From Paucibacter sp. PLA-PC-4 (GTDB taxonomy: Bacteria > Pseudomonadota > Gammaproteobacteria > Burkholderiales > Burkholderiaceae_C), in contig NZ_JAPFGP010000004.1 of the NCBI RefSeq assembly GCF_026241155.1, forward strand, positions 248,001 to 312,000: a stretch of 64,000 nt of DNA, given 5' to 3'. Below the pieces are notes generated by a model, which did no database searches, was not told the DNA's origin, and worked only from the letters and a program-made list of their open reading frames with translations. A program made the translations under genes and the position numbers. Numbering within the stretch: position 1 is the first letter of the stretch; each line of letters opens with the position of its first letter. Below are positions 20,444 through 28,220 of this stretch, piece by piece.

Positions 20444-20902
20444 TTGAACTACTGGTTGATGAAGTCCGAGCCCGACGAGTGCTCGATCGACGATCTCGCT
20501 GCCGCACCGGACCGCACCGTTCCCTGGATCGGCGTGCGCAACTACCAGGCTCGCAATTTCATGCGCGACGGGATGCGGTTGGGCGATGGCGTGTTGTTCT
20601 ATCACTCCTCGTGTGCGCAGCCAGGTATTGCAGGCCTGGCGGAGGTGGCCAGCCAAGCCTACCCGGACGCGAGCCAGTTTGACCCGGCAAGCCCCTACTT
20701 CGATGCCAAGTCCAAGCCTGATACGCCGCGCTGGCTGCACGTCGATGTGCGCTTGCTGCGCAAGACGCGACTGCTGAGCCTGGCCGAGATGCGTGCCGAG
20801 CCAGCCCTGGCCCAGATGCGCACGCTGCAAAGCGGCAACCGTCTTTCCATCACCCCGGTCAGCGCCGCGGAATGGACCCTGATCCTGAAACTCCTGGCCT
20901 GA
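20444..20902 (+). CDS. EVE (PUA-like) domain protein
   Basis: Protein of 152 residues consisting of one EVE domain, a PUA-like fold known to bind modified bases in nucleic acid. The family signature is clear: NYWLMKSEPDECSIDDL, WIGVRNYQARNFMR, GDGVLFYHSS and a C-terminal VSAAEWTLI. The family start corresponds to a TTG codon (MNYWLMK); the first ATG is five codons later and would remove the conserved Tyr-Trp. The gene begins 32 bases after the 6S RNA end with no separate promoter seen. The substrate is unknown. Confidence 0.85.
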   Translation: MNYWLMKSEPDECSIDDLAAAPDRTVPWIGVRNYQARNFMRDGMRLGDGVLFYHSSCAQPGIAGLAEVASQAYPDASQFDPASPYFDAKSKPDTPRWLHVDVRLLRKTRLLSLAEMRAEPALAQMRTLQSGNRLSITPVSAAEWTLILKLLA

Positions 20903-20908
20903 GCCCCG

Positions 20909-21721
20909 ATGACCTTTGATCCCGTTTTGCTGATCGAGTTGCTGATCCTGGGCTTGTGCTCGGGCTTTCTGGCCGGCCTCTTGGGCATCGGTGGCGGCAT
21001 GCTGATGGTGCCCATTCTGACCTGGATGCTGTCCAAGCAAGGCGTCGACGCCGACATGGCTGTCAAGATGGCAATCGCCACCTCGATGGCCACCATCATG
21101 TTCACCTCGATCTCCAGCGTGCGCGCCCATCACAAGCGCGGTGCCGTGCGCTGGGATCTGGTGCGTGGCCTCGCACCAGGCATCCTGATCGGTGGCCTGA
21201 TCGCCGGCGCCGGCATCTTTGCCCTACTCAAGGGCGCCTGGCTGGCGCTGTTTTTTGCCGGCTTCGTCAGCTTCTCTGCTTTTCAAATGCTGCTGAACAA
21301 GAAGCCGGCGCCGAGTCGGCAGATGCCAGGCACCGCCGGCCAGATCGGCGCCGGCGCCGGCATCGGCGTGCTGTCTGGCCTGGTCGGCGCGGGCGGGGGC
21401 TTTGTCTCGGTACCTTTCATGACCTGGTGCAATGTGGCGATGCACAACGCTGTAGCGACCAGTGCCGCGCTGGGCTTCCCGATCGCGCTGGCCAACACAA
21501 TGGGCTATGTCGTCGGCGGCTGGCATCTGGCGCCAGCGCTGCCGGGCGCGGTCGGATACCTCTTCATGCCGGCCCTGCTCGTGATCGCTGCGGCCAGCGT
21601 GACGATGGCGCCGCTCGGTGCGCGCGCTGCCCACGCAATGAATGTGGCCCAACTGAAGCGGGCCTTCGCGATGCTGCTTTTCGTGCTCGCTGCTTACATG
21701 CTCTATAAGGGCCTAAGCTAG
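20909..21721 (+). CDS. Sulfite exporter TauE/SafE family membrane protein
   Basis: Integral membrane protein of 270 residues with about eight predicted helices. It has the family's Gly-rich first segment GFLAGLLGIGGGMLMVPIL and the internal repeat SGLVGAGGGFVSVPF. Family members are proposed to export sulfite, sulfoacetate or related sulfur anions; substrate specificity cannot be read from this sequence. It follows the EVE gene by 6 bases and overlaps the tail of the convergent GGDEF gene by 9 bases. Confidence 0.9.
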   Translation: MTFDPVLLIELLILGLCSGFLAGLLGIGGGMLMVPILTWMLSKQGVDADMAVKMAIATSMATIMFTSISSVRAHHKRGAVRWDLVRGLAPGILIGGLIAGAGIFALLKGAWLALFFAGFVSFSAFQMLLNKKPAPSRQMPGTAGQIGAGAGIGVLSGLVGAGGGFVSVPFMTWCNVAMHNAVATSAALGFPIALANTMGYVVGGWHLAPALPGAVGYLFMPALLVIAAASVTMAPLGARAAHAMNVAQLKRAFAMLLFVLAAYMLYKGLS

Positions 21722-22747
21722 GGCGCCGAAAGGAATAGGCGCCAGCACCACCTGGTTACCGCCGCGCCGCAGCGCTTCCTGCACCGCGGTCTCGCTGGCC
21801 GCGACCAGCTCTTCCTGCTTGGAAGCGGTGTGCGGGAAGCTCGCAACCCCCATCGACAGCGACAGCCCCAGGTCCTGGCCATTGAGCACCACGATCTGCG
21901 CGGTGCACTGGCGCCGCAGTTGCTCCATGCGGGCATGGGCCGTCGCCAGACCGACGCCGGACAAGAGCACCGCGAAAGTCTGCTCGCCGACGCGACAGGC
22001 CGCATCCATCGCCCGGGTATTGGCCCGCAGCATGCGGCCCAGCCCTTCAAGCATACGCTGGTGCGCCTCGTCGCCGAGCGCCTGCACGGCTGCCGGTGCC
22101 GGATCCAGCGCGATCAGCACCAGCGCGAACTCGCGGTGCTCACGGGTCGACAAATCGATCTCACGCAGCAACTGATCATCGAACTGGGCCCGCAGATACA
22201 GGCCCGAGACCTCGTCGCGGCCGCTGCCGGCCTGCATCTCGCGGCGGATTTGCTCCAGCGCCTTTTGCTGCTGCTCAATCTGGTTCAGCGCGCGCTGCAA
22301 ATGGGTCTCGCGATGGCGCTCCTCCGTGCGCTCCGACCACATCGAGATCAGGTACTCGGCGCCCAGTGGCATGCGGGTGACGGCAAACTCGCGCCGCCGC
22401 CCGCCCAACTCCAGCCGGTGCTCGCTGACCACCACCGAGCGCTGAGCCATCACGGTTTGCTCAACCCGGCGCATCGCAACCACTTCGTCGGCCCGCATCA
22501 GATCGCCATCGCCGCTACCGACGATGCTGCTGTCATGGCGCTCGAACAGCGCATTGATGCCGGCGCTGGCATAGACGTAGCGACCGGTGGCCAAGGACTT
22601 GACGGCCATGAAAGCACCCAGCGGCTCGACCAGACCCAGCAGTCCGGCCGCGACTTCTATATCAGCGAGTTGCAGGCTGGCAAGCCAATGGCCGAAGCCA
22701 CTGACCTGTGGCGAGGCACCGGGGTGCGGGGCGGCTGAGGTGTCCAT
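21713..22747 (-). CDS. PAS-like/degenerate GGDEF domain protein
   Basis: 344 residues with an N-terminal PAS-like sensor (about 30-145), a Gln/Glu-rich coiled coil (about 150-175) and a C-terminal GGDEF domain (about 178-335). The active-site motif is degenerate: RVGEQTF replaces the canonical RxGGDEF at about residues 252-258, and only one metal-binding aspartate remains in LIALDPAP. It is therefore unlikely to make cyclic di-GMP and may act as a receptor or scaffold. The chosen ATG (MDTSAAPHPG) has AGGA 5 bases upstream. Confidence 0.82.
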   Translation of the reverse strand: MDTSAAPHPGASPQVSGFGHWLASLQLADIEVAAGLLGLVEPLGAFMAVKSLATGRYVYASAGINALFERHDSSIVGSGDGDLMRADEVVAMRRVEQTVMAQRSVVVSEHRLELGGRRREFAVTRMPLGAEYLISMWSERTEERHRETHLQRALNQIEQQQKALEQIRREMQAGSGRDEVSGLYLRAQFDDQLLREIDLSTREHREFALVLIALDPAPAAVQALGDEAHQRMLEGLGRMLRANTRAMDAACRVGEQTFAVLLSGVGLATAHARMEQLRRQCTAQIVVLNGQDLGLSLSMGVASFPHTASKQEELVAASETAVQEALRRGGNQVVLAPIPFGALA

Positions 22748-23049
22748 GAAATCCTGGCAAATCTGGCAATAGCACGATGTCCGGCAAGGACAAGGCACCG
22801 AGGCTGATGGGGCAATGTAGAGGGCCGAAGCAGATGCGGGCAAGTGCGGGACACCCCCCTGTTTGCTGAGCCCCCCCTAGCTTGAAGGGAGTGATGGTAG
22901 CGAAGAACCTCGGCCCTCGAATGAAGAGCGCCGTTTTTCATGCCGCCTCACTCGGGCAATGGTCGAGAAAATGAAGTCGCCCGGCAAAACTACAATCCGT
23001 AGCTTGCGGCCTTCGTGGCCGACCCGCCCTTCCCTGCCTCAGTGCTCGC
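22748..23049 (+). other. Intergenic region between divergent genes, no gene seen
   Basis: These 302 bases separate the divergent GGDEF and flavoprotein genes. They should hold both promoters. A TACAAT at 22991-22996 could be a -10 for the flavoprotein gene but has no matching -35. Short in-frame extensions of the GGDEF gene exist but look non-coding. I see no RNA gene or repeat. Confidence 0.5.
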
Positions 23050-24282
23050 ATGCAAACTTTTGATCTCGTCGTGGTCGGCGCCGGTGCGGCCGGCCTCTTT
23101 TGTGCGGGCATTGCCGGCCAGCGCGGCCTGAAAGTCCTGCTGATCGACCACGCACCACGCCTGGCCGAAAAGATCCGCATCTCGGGGGGCGGTCGCTGCA
23201 ACTTCACCAACCGGGAGGCGACGCCGGCCAACTTCCTATCGGAGAACCCGGCCTTCTGCCGCTCGGCGCTGGCCCGCTACACGCCCCAGGACTTCATCGC
23301 ACTGGTCAACAAGCACGGCATCGCCTTCCACGAGAAGCACAAGGGCCAGCTGTTCTGCGACCAGTCCAGCGAGCAGATCATCCAGATGCTGGTGCAGGAA
23401 TGCGACGCCGGCGGCGTCGAGCGTCGACAGCCCTGCACGGTGGCCGATGTCAGACCGATCGCCGGCGGCGGCTTCGAGCTCGACACCAGTGCCGGAACGC
23501 TGCGCAGCGCCAGGCTGGTGGTGGCCAGTGGCGGACTGTCCATTCCCAAGATCGGCGCCAGCGACTGGGGCTTGCGCCTGGCCAAGAAGCTGGGCCATGC
23601 CGTCGTCGAGCCGCGCCCCGCCCTCGTGCCGCTGACTTTCGACGCCCAGGAGTGGGCGCCGTTTGCCGATCTCTCCGGCCTGTCGCTGCCGGTGGTGGTG
23701 TCCACAGGCGCCGGCAAGCAGCGCGGCCGATTCGTCGAGGACTTGCTGTTCACGCATCGCGGCCTCAGCGGCCCGGCCATTCTGCAGATCTCCAGCTACT
23801 GGCTGGAGGGTCAGGCCTTGCAGATCGATCTAGCACCCGAACGTGATCTGGCCGAAGCTCTGCGCACCGCCAAGAGTGGCTCACGCCGCCAGCTGGGCAA
23901 TGAGCTCACTGAGCTGTTTCCGGCCCGCCTGGCCCAAGCCTGGCTGGCGCGCCTCGGGATGGAGGCAAGCCGGCCGATGGCGGAATGCAAGGACAAGGAC
24001 TTGCAGCATCTCGCCAGCCAGCTGCAGGCCTGGCAGCTCAAGCCAGACGGCAGCGAGGGCTGGCGCAAGGCCGAGGTGATGCGCGGCGGCGTCGACACCC
24101 GCGAGCTGAGCTCGCAAACCCTGGAGAGCAAGCGCGTGCCGGGCCTGTTTTTCATCGGCGAGGTGGTCGATGTGACCGGCTGGCTGGGAGGTTACAACTT
24201 CCAATGGGCCTGGGCCAGCGCGGCGGCCTGCGCCCGCTCGCTCGAGCCCTCGACAACGGCCCCGGCAGTGATTTCCGCCTGA
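23050..24282 (+). CDS. BaiN/HI0933-family flavoprotein (NAD(P)/FAD-dependent oxidoreductase)
   Basis: Cytosolic FAD enzyme of 410 residues. The N-terminal dinucleotide fold is VVVGAGAAGLFCAGIAG, followed by the family signature KIRISGGGRCNFTN. Near the C terminus are FFIGEVVDVTGWLGGYNFQ and WAWASA, which complete the FAD site. Family members (YhiN, HI0933, BaiN) have poorly defined reactions, so no substrate is assigned. No ribosome-binding site is obvious before the ATG. Confidence 0.9.
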   Translation: MQTFDLVVVGAGAAGLFCAGIAGQRGLKVLLIDHAPRLAEKIRISGGGRCNFTNREATPANFLSENPAFCRSALARYTPQDFIALVNKHGIAFHEKHKGQLFCDQSSEQIIQMLVQECDAGGVERRQPCTVADVRPIAGGGFELDTSAGTLRSARLVVASGGLSIPKIGASDWGLRLAKKLGHAVVEPRPALVPLTFDAQEWAPFADLSGLSLPVVVSTGAGKQRGRFVEDLLFTHRGLSGPAILQISSYWLEGQALQIDLAPERDLAEALRTAKSGSRRQLGNELTELFPARLAQAWLARLGMEASRPMAECKDKDLQHLASQLQAWQLKPDGSEGWRKAEVMRGGVDTRELSSQTLESKRVPGLFFIGEVVDVTGWLGGYNFQWAWASAAACARSLEPSTTAPAVISA

Positions 24283-24286
24283 ACTC

Positions 24287-24315
24287 TCGCCAAGTCTTGA
24301 AATCCTGGCTATAAT
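24287..24315 (+). promoter_or_regulatory. Sigma70 promoter of rpsU
   Basis: TCGCCA and a perfect TATAAT are separated by 17 bases. They lie about 150 bases upstream of the S21 start codon and just after the flavoprotein stop. The leader contains the palindrome TTTGCTAGCAAA. Confidence 0.65.
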
Positions 24316-24464
24316 CGCGGTCTTTGCTAGCAAACCCTGCGCGTCGATTCGGAAGCAGAATCCGGATTCTTCTGCTTCAGGCTCTGCATTCAGTGCGGCT
24401 GAAAGGCCAAGCACCAATAACGAGTCTGGCGAACACCGAGCGCATATTAAGGAACCATAGTTTC

Positions 24465-24677
24465 ATGACCACCATTCGCGTCAAAGAGAACGAGCCTTTC
24501 GATGTGGCACTGCGCCGTTTCAAGCGCACCATCGAAAAACTGGGCCTGCTGACCGACTTGCGCGCCCGCGAGTTCTACGAGAAGCCCACCGCCGAGCGCA
24601 AGCGCAAGAAGGCTGCCGCCGTCAAGCGCCACTACAAGCGCGTGCGCAGCATGCAGCTGCCCAAGAAGCTGTACTGA
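24465..24677 (+). CDS. rpsU: 30S ribosomal protein S21
   Basis: Small basic ribosomal protein needed for translation initiation. The 70 residues start [21 protein letters not shown] and end in the typical [10 protein letters not shown]. An AAGGAA site lies 10 bases upstream of the ATG. It has its own promoter and is followed by a terminator, so it is largely a single-gene unit. Confidence 0.97.
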
Positions 24678-24738
24678 GCATCCCCGTGCTCCGTCTTGGG
24701 CCGACCAGAACCTAGTGTTCATGGCCGCCCCTCGGAAC

Positions 24739-24775
24739 AAAGCCCGCACAGGACGCTGCTGCGGGCTTTTTCTAT
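24739..24775 (+). terminator. Rho-independent terminator after rpsU
   Basis: AAAGCCCGCA pairs with TGCGGGCTTT across an 11-base loop and is followed by a T-rich tail. It lies between rpsU and the YqeY-like gene and would limit read-through. Confidence 0.9.
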
Positions 24776-24814
24776 TTCTGCGACGCTTATGCCCGTCACA
24801 CCAAAGGAATTGAT

Positions 24815-25261
24815 ATGAGCTTGAAAGACCGCATCACCGAAGACATGAAGGCCGCGATGCGCGCCAAGGAAGCCGACAAGCTGACGACCATCCGCATGCT
24901 GCTGGCGGCCGTCAAACAAAAGGAAGTCGACGAGCGCGTGGTGGTAGACGATGTGGCACTGGTGGCCATCGTCGACAAGTTGATCAAGCAGCGCAAGGAC
25001 TCGCTGAGCCAGTTCACCGCAGCCGGTCGCATGGATCTGGCCGACAAGGAGGCTGCCGAGCTGACCGTGCTGGAGGCCTATCTGCCGCAGCGCTTGTCCG
25101 CCGAGGAGATCCAGGCCGCCGTGAATGCCATCGTCGCCGAGCTGGGCGCCAAGGGTCCGGGTGACATGGGAAAAGTGATGGGCGCGGTCAAAGCCCAGCT
25201 GGCCGGCAAGGCCGATATGGGCCTGGTGTCGGCCGCGGTCAAGCAGGCGCTGAGCCAGTAA
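24815..25261 (+). CDS. GatB/YqeY domain protein
   Basis: All-helical protein of 148 residues of the YqeY family, related to the tail of the GatB amidotransferase subunit, which contacts tRNA. It starts MSLKDRITEDMKAAMRAK and has the family's YLPQRLSAEEI and MGKVMGAVK segments. The AAAGGAAT site is good. In many bacteria rpsU and yqeY precede dnaG and rpoD; here they are followed by unrelated genes. The molecular role is not established. Confidence 0.9.
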   Translation: MSLKDRITEDMKAAMRAKEADKLTTIRMLLAAVKQKEVDERVVVDDVALVAIVDKLIKQRKDSLSQFTAAGRMDLADKEAAELTVLEAYLPQRLSAEEIQAAVNAIVAELGAKGPGDMGKVMGAVKAQLAGKADMGLVSAAVKQALSQ

Positions 25262-25271
25262 GGAGTCCAAG

Positions 25272-25616
25272 ATGAGCCTGCCCACTCAAGCCCTGAGCCC
25301 CGATTTCTGCGTCGCCCCGCAATTGGAACCGGCCGCCATGGTCGAGGCTGCTGCAGCGGGTTTTCGCAGCGTGATCAACAACCGCCCCGACTTTGAAGGC
25401 GGCCCGGACCAGCCCACCAGCGCCCAGGTCGAAGCTGCCGCACGGGCCGCAGGGCTCGAGTACCGCCACCTGCCGGTCAGCGGTGCTTACCAGTCACCGC
25501 AAGAGATCGAGCAGTTCAAGCAACTGATCGACAGCCTTCCTCGTCCCATCCTCGCCTTCTGCCGCTCGGGCGCGCGTTCGAGCAAGCTATACACAGCAGC
25601 TCGACAAGGCTATTGA
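25272..25616 (+). CDS. DUF442/TIGR01244 phosphatase-like sulfur transferase family protein
   Basis: Protein of 114 residues with a dual-specificity-phosphatase-like fold. The active-site loop is FCRSGARSS, a C-X5-R motif that both phosphatases and rhodaneses use. The N terminus (PDFCVAPQL...GFRSVINNRPD) matches the family, which also occurs fused to metallo-beta-lactamases that handle persulfide. A role in sulfide/persulfide handling is possible but is inferred from family members. It lies 10 bases after the YqeY gene, probably in the same operon. Confidence 0.85.
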   Translation: MSLPTQALSPDFCVAPQLEPAAMVEAAAAGFRSVINNRPDFEGGPDQPTSAQVEAAARAAGLEYRHLPVSGAYQSPQEIEQFKQLIDSLPRPILAFCRSGARSSKLYTAARQGY

Positions 25617-25736
25617 TAGAACTACGTACCGGGGGAAACACTCCGGCCTCGCCGCTTTGTCTCCTCCTAGAATGCCCGGGGCCGCGCTGCCGGGGCCTGC
25701 GGCTATGCCGTGCATTCAAAGGATAGAGGAGTCAAC

Positions 25737-26339
25737 GTGCAGTTCTTACTGGGCCTTTCCAAGGCCATAGACCGGTTCAGCGACATGCTGGGCCATACGA
25801 TCCGCTGGCTGGTGCTGGCCGCCGTGCTGATCAGTGCCGGCAACGCCATCATGCGCAAGGCCTTCAACATCGGCTCGAATGCCTATCTGGAAATCCAGTG
25901 GTACTTGTTCGCCGGCGTGTTCATGCTCGGCGTGGGCTACGTGTTCATGAAGAACGCCCATGTGCGCATCGACTTCATCTCCTCCAAGCTGTCCAAGCAG
26001 ACCAACGCCATCATCGACATCCTCGGCATTCTGATCTTCATCGCCCCCTTGAGCGTGATCATGATCGAGCTGTCCTGGCCGCTGTTCCAACGCGCCTGGG
26101 TGTCGGGCGAGATGAGCCAGAACGCCGGTGGCCTGATCCGCTGGCCGGTGCTGCTGCTGATCCCGGCCGGCTTCGCCATCCTGTTGTTGCAATGCGCCTC
26201 CGAGCTGATCAAGCGCATCGGCTTCCTGACCGGCCATCGCGCCGAGCCTTTCTCGGTCGAACACGAGAAGAGTGACGAAGAACTGTTGGCCGAGGAACTG
26301 GCCGCCGCCGCAGAGCGCAAGGCCCGAGGAGCCAACTGA
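25737..26339 (+). CDS. TRAP transporter small permease subunit (DctQ-like)
   Basis: Membrane protein of about 200 residues with four predicted helices that pairs with the large TRAP permease. The family region is SNAYLEIQWYLFAGVFMLGVGYVFMKNAHVRIDF. I start at GTG 25737, because an AGAGGAG site lies just upstream; an earlier in-frame GTG at 25710 would place that site inside the gene. The stop overlaps the start of the large subunit (TGATG), so the two are translationally coupled. Confidence 0.92.
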   Translation: MQFLLGLSKAIDRFSDMLGHTIRWLVLAAVLISAGNAIMRKAFNIGSNAYLEIQWYLFAGVFMLGVGYVFMKNAHVRIDFISSKLSKQTNAIIDILGILIFIAPLSVIMIELSWPLFQRAWVSGEMSQNAGGLIRWPVLLLIPAGFAILLLQCASELIKRIGFLTGHRAEPFSVEHEKSDEELLAEELAAAAERKARGAN

Positions 26340-28087
26340 TGATCGAGTTCGTGACCCAGAACTTTGTCCCGCTGATGTTTGCGGGCCTGTTCTTTTTCCT
26401 GCTGACCGGCATCCCGGTCGCCTTCGGCCTGGCCGCCACCGGACTGCTGTTCGGTTTCGTCGGCATGGAGGTGGGGCTGTTCGGCTCCAACCTGTTCCAG
26501 GCCCTGCCGCTGCGGGTGTTCGGCATCATGCAGAACGACACCCTGCTGGCCATCCCCTTCTTCACCTTCATGGGCATCATCCTCGAGCGCTCCGGCATGG
26601 CCGAGGACCTGCTCGAAACGGTGGGCCAGGTGTTCGGCCCGCTGCGCGGCGGTCTGGCCGTGGCGGTGATCCTGGTTGGCGCGCTGCTGGCAGCCACCAC
26701 CGGCGTCGTGGCTGCGGCCGTGATCTCGATGGGCCTGATCTCGCTGCCCATCATGCTGCGCTACGGCTACAACCGCACCATCGCCACCGGCACCATCACC
26801 GCCTCCGGCACGCTGGCGCAGGCGATCCCGCCCTCGTTGGTGCTGATCGTGCTGGCTGACCAGATGGGCCGCTCGGTAGGCGATATGTATGCCGGCGCGC
26901 TGGTGCCCGGCCTGCTGCTGGTGGGCCTGTACCTGCTGTTTATCGCCGGCGTGGCCATCGTCAAGCCGAGCTGGGTGCCTGCCCTGCCTCCAGAGGCCCG
27001 CATCTACCGCGAAAGCAACGGTGCCAGCGGCCACAAATCGCTGCTCGTGCTGCTGCTGGTCTGCGCCGGCGCCGGCTGGCTGTGGGCCCAGAACCACGAG
27101 GCCATCATCAACCCGCTGCTGCAGCGCCAGATGCCCGCACCAGGCGACGAGGTACTGATCTTGTCGATGACGATTGCAGCCTTCCTGGCCCTGTTCCTCG
27201 CCGGCATCAACAAACTCTTCAAGCTCGGCCTGCTGTCGCGCCTGGCCGGCCAAGTTACCTTTGTGCTGATCCCGCCGCTGGTGCTGATCTTTCTGGTGCT
27301 GGGCACGATCTTCTTGGGTGTGGCCACCCCCACAGAGGGCGGCGCCATGGGCGCCGTCGGCGCTCTCATCATGGCGGTCAGCCGTGGCCGCCTGGGCCTG
27401 GGCCTGATGAAGCAAGCGCTGGACAACACCGCGCGCCTGTCCTGCTTCGTGCTGTTCATCCTGATCGGCTCCACAGTCTTCAGCTTCACCTTCAACGCCG
27501 CCGACGGCCATATCTGGGTCGAGCACCTGTTTGCCGCCCTGCCCGGCGGCGCGCTGGGCTTTCTGATCGTCGTGAACCTGCTGGTCTTCGTGCTGGGCAT
27601 GTTCATCGACTTCTTCGAGATCGCCTTCATCGTCGTGCCCATCCTGGTACCGGTCGCCGAGAAGATCTTGCCGGCCCTGGTGCCCGGCATGTCACCCGAT
27701 ATGGTGATGATCTGGTTCGGCGTGATCCTGGCGATGAATCTGCAGACCTCCTTCCTGACCCCGCCCTTCGGCTTTGCGCTGTTCTATCTGCGCAGCGTCG
27801 CGGCCAAGAAGGACTACAAGGACCGCATCACCAACGAAACCATCCCGGCGGTCAGCACAGCCCAGATCTACAAGGGCTCGATCGCCTTCATCGTGCTGCA
27901 GCTGATCATGGTGGCGGTGATCGTGGCCTACCCGAGCCTGGTGACCGGCGGCATGGACAACAGCGTCAAGGTCGACCCGAACTCGGTGGAGATCGAGTTC
28001 CAGCCCGACACCAATGCGGACAACACCGAGATGGACGCCAGCAAGCTGTTCGGCGAGCCGGCCAGCGCCCCCGCCAGCCAGCCCTGA
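26339..28087 (+). CDS. TRAP transporter large permease subunit (DctM-like, long form)
   Basis: Transport-driving subunit of a TRAP (sodium- or proton-coupled) uptake system. At 582 residues it is about 150 longer than DctM. It has about 13 membrane segments and the family features GIPVAFGLAATGLLFG, TPTEGGAMGAVGAL and NLQTSFLTPPFGFALFYLRSVA. The extra length comes from a central insertion around residues 215-300 and a C-terminal Asp/Asn/Pro-rich tail. This long form goes with receptors of the 2-oxoacid/lactate class, which matches the two binding proteins nearby. Confidence 0.93.
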   Translation: MIEFVTQNFVPLMFAGLFFFLLTGIPVAFGLAATGLLFGFVGMEVGLFGSNLFQALPLRVFGIMQNDTLLAIPFFTFMGIILERSGMAEDLLETVGQVFGPLRGGLAVAVILVGALLAATTGVVAAAVISMGLISLPIMLRYGYNRTIATGTITASGTLAQAIPPSLVLIVLADQMGRSVGDMYAGALVPGLLLVGLYLLFIAGVAIVKPSWVPALPPEARIYRESNGASGHKSLLVLLLVCAGAGWLWAQNHEAIINPLLQRQMPAPGDEVLILSMTIAAFLALFLAGINKLFKLGLLSRLAGQVTFVLIPPLVLIFLVLGTIFLGVATPTEGGAMGAVGALIMAVSRGRLGLGLMKQALDNTARLSCFVLFILIGSTVFSFTFNAADGHIWVEHLFAALPGGALGFLIVVNLLVFVLGMFIDFFEIAFIVVPILVPVAEKILPALVPGMSPDMVMIWFGVILAMNLQTSFLTPPFGFALFYLRSVAAKKDYKDRITNETIPAVSTAQIYKGSIAFIVLQLIMVAVIVAYPSLVTGGMDNSVKVDPNSVEIEFQPDTNADNTEMDASKLFGEPASAPASQP

Positions 28088-28123
28088 GTCTCATCAGCGG
28101 CCGCAAGTACCGCCAAGCCCAAC

Positions 28124-28156
28124 AAGCCGCCCCGACGCAAGCCAGGGCGGCTTTTT
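28124..28156 (+). terminator. Rho-independent terminator after the TRAP permease genes
   Basis: AAGCCGCCC pairs with GGGCGGCTT and is followed by a T-run. It lies 37 bases after the large permease stop. Confidence 0.9.
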
Positions 28157-28166
28157 CATGGGTGCC

Positions 28167-28202
28167 AAAAAAAACCCGCCGGGATCTGCATTCCGGCGGG
28201 TT
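28167..28202 (-). terminator. Rho-independent terminator after the first TRAP receptor gene
   Basis: On the minus strand AACCCGCCGG pairs with CCGGCGGGTT and runs into eight T residues. It lies about 20 bases downstream of the receptor stop and back-to-back with the plus-strand terminator. Confidence 0.9.
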
Positions 28203-28220
28203 CAGTGGCCTGGCGGCCGA

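Noticed and set aside
25937-27526. Long minus-strand frame (529 codons) opposite the TRAP permease genes
   Set aside because: Extremely rich in Gln, His, Arg and Gly, typical of antisense translation of membrane-protein DNA; no domain or ribosome-binding site.
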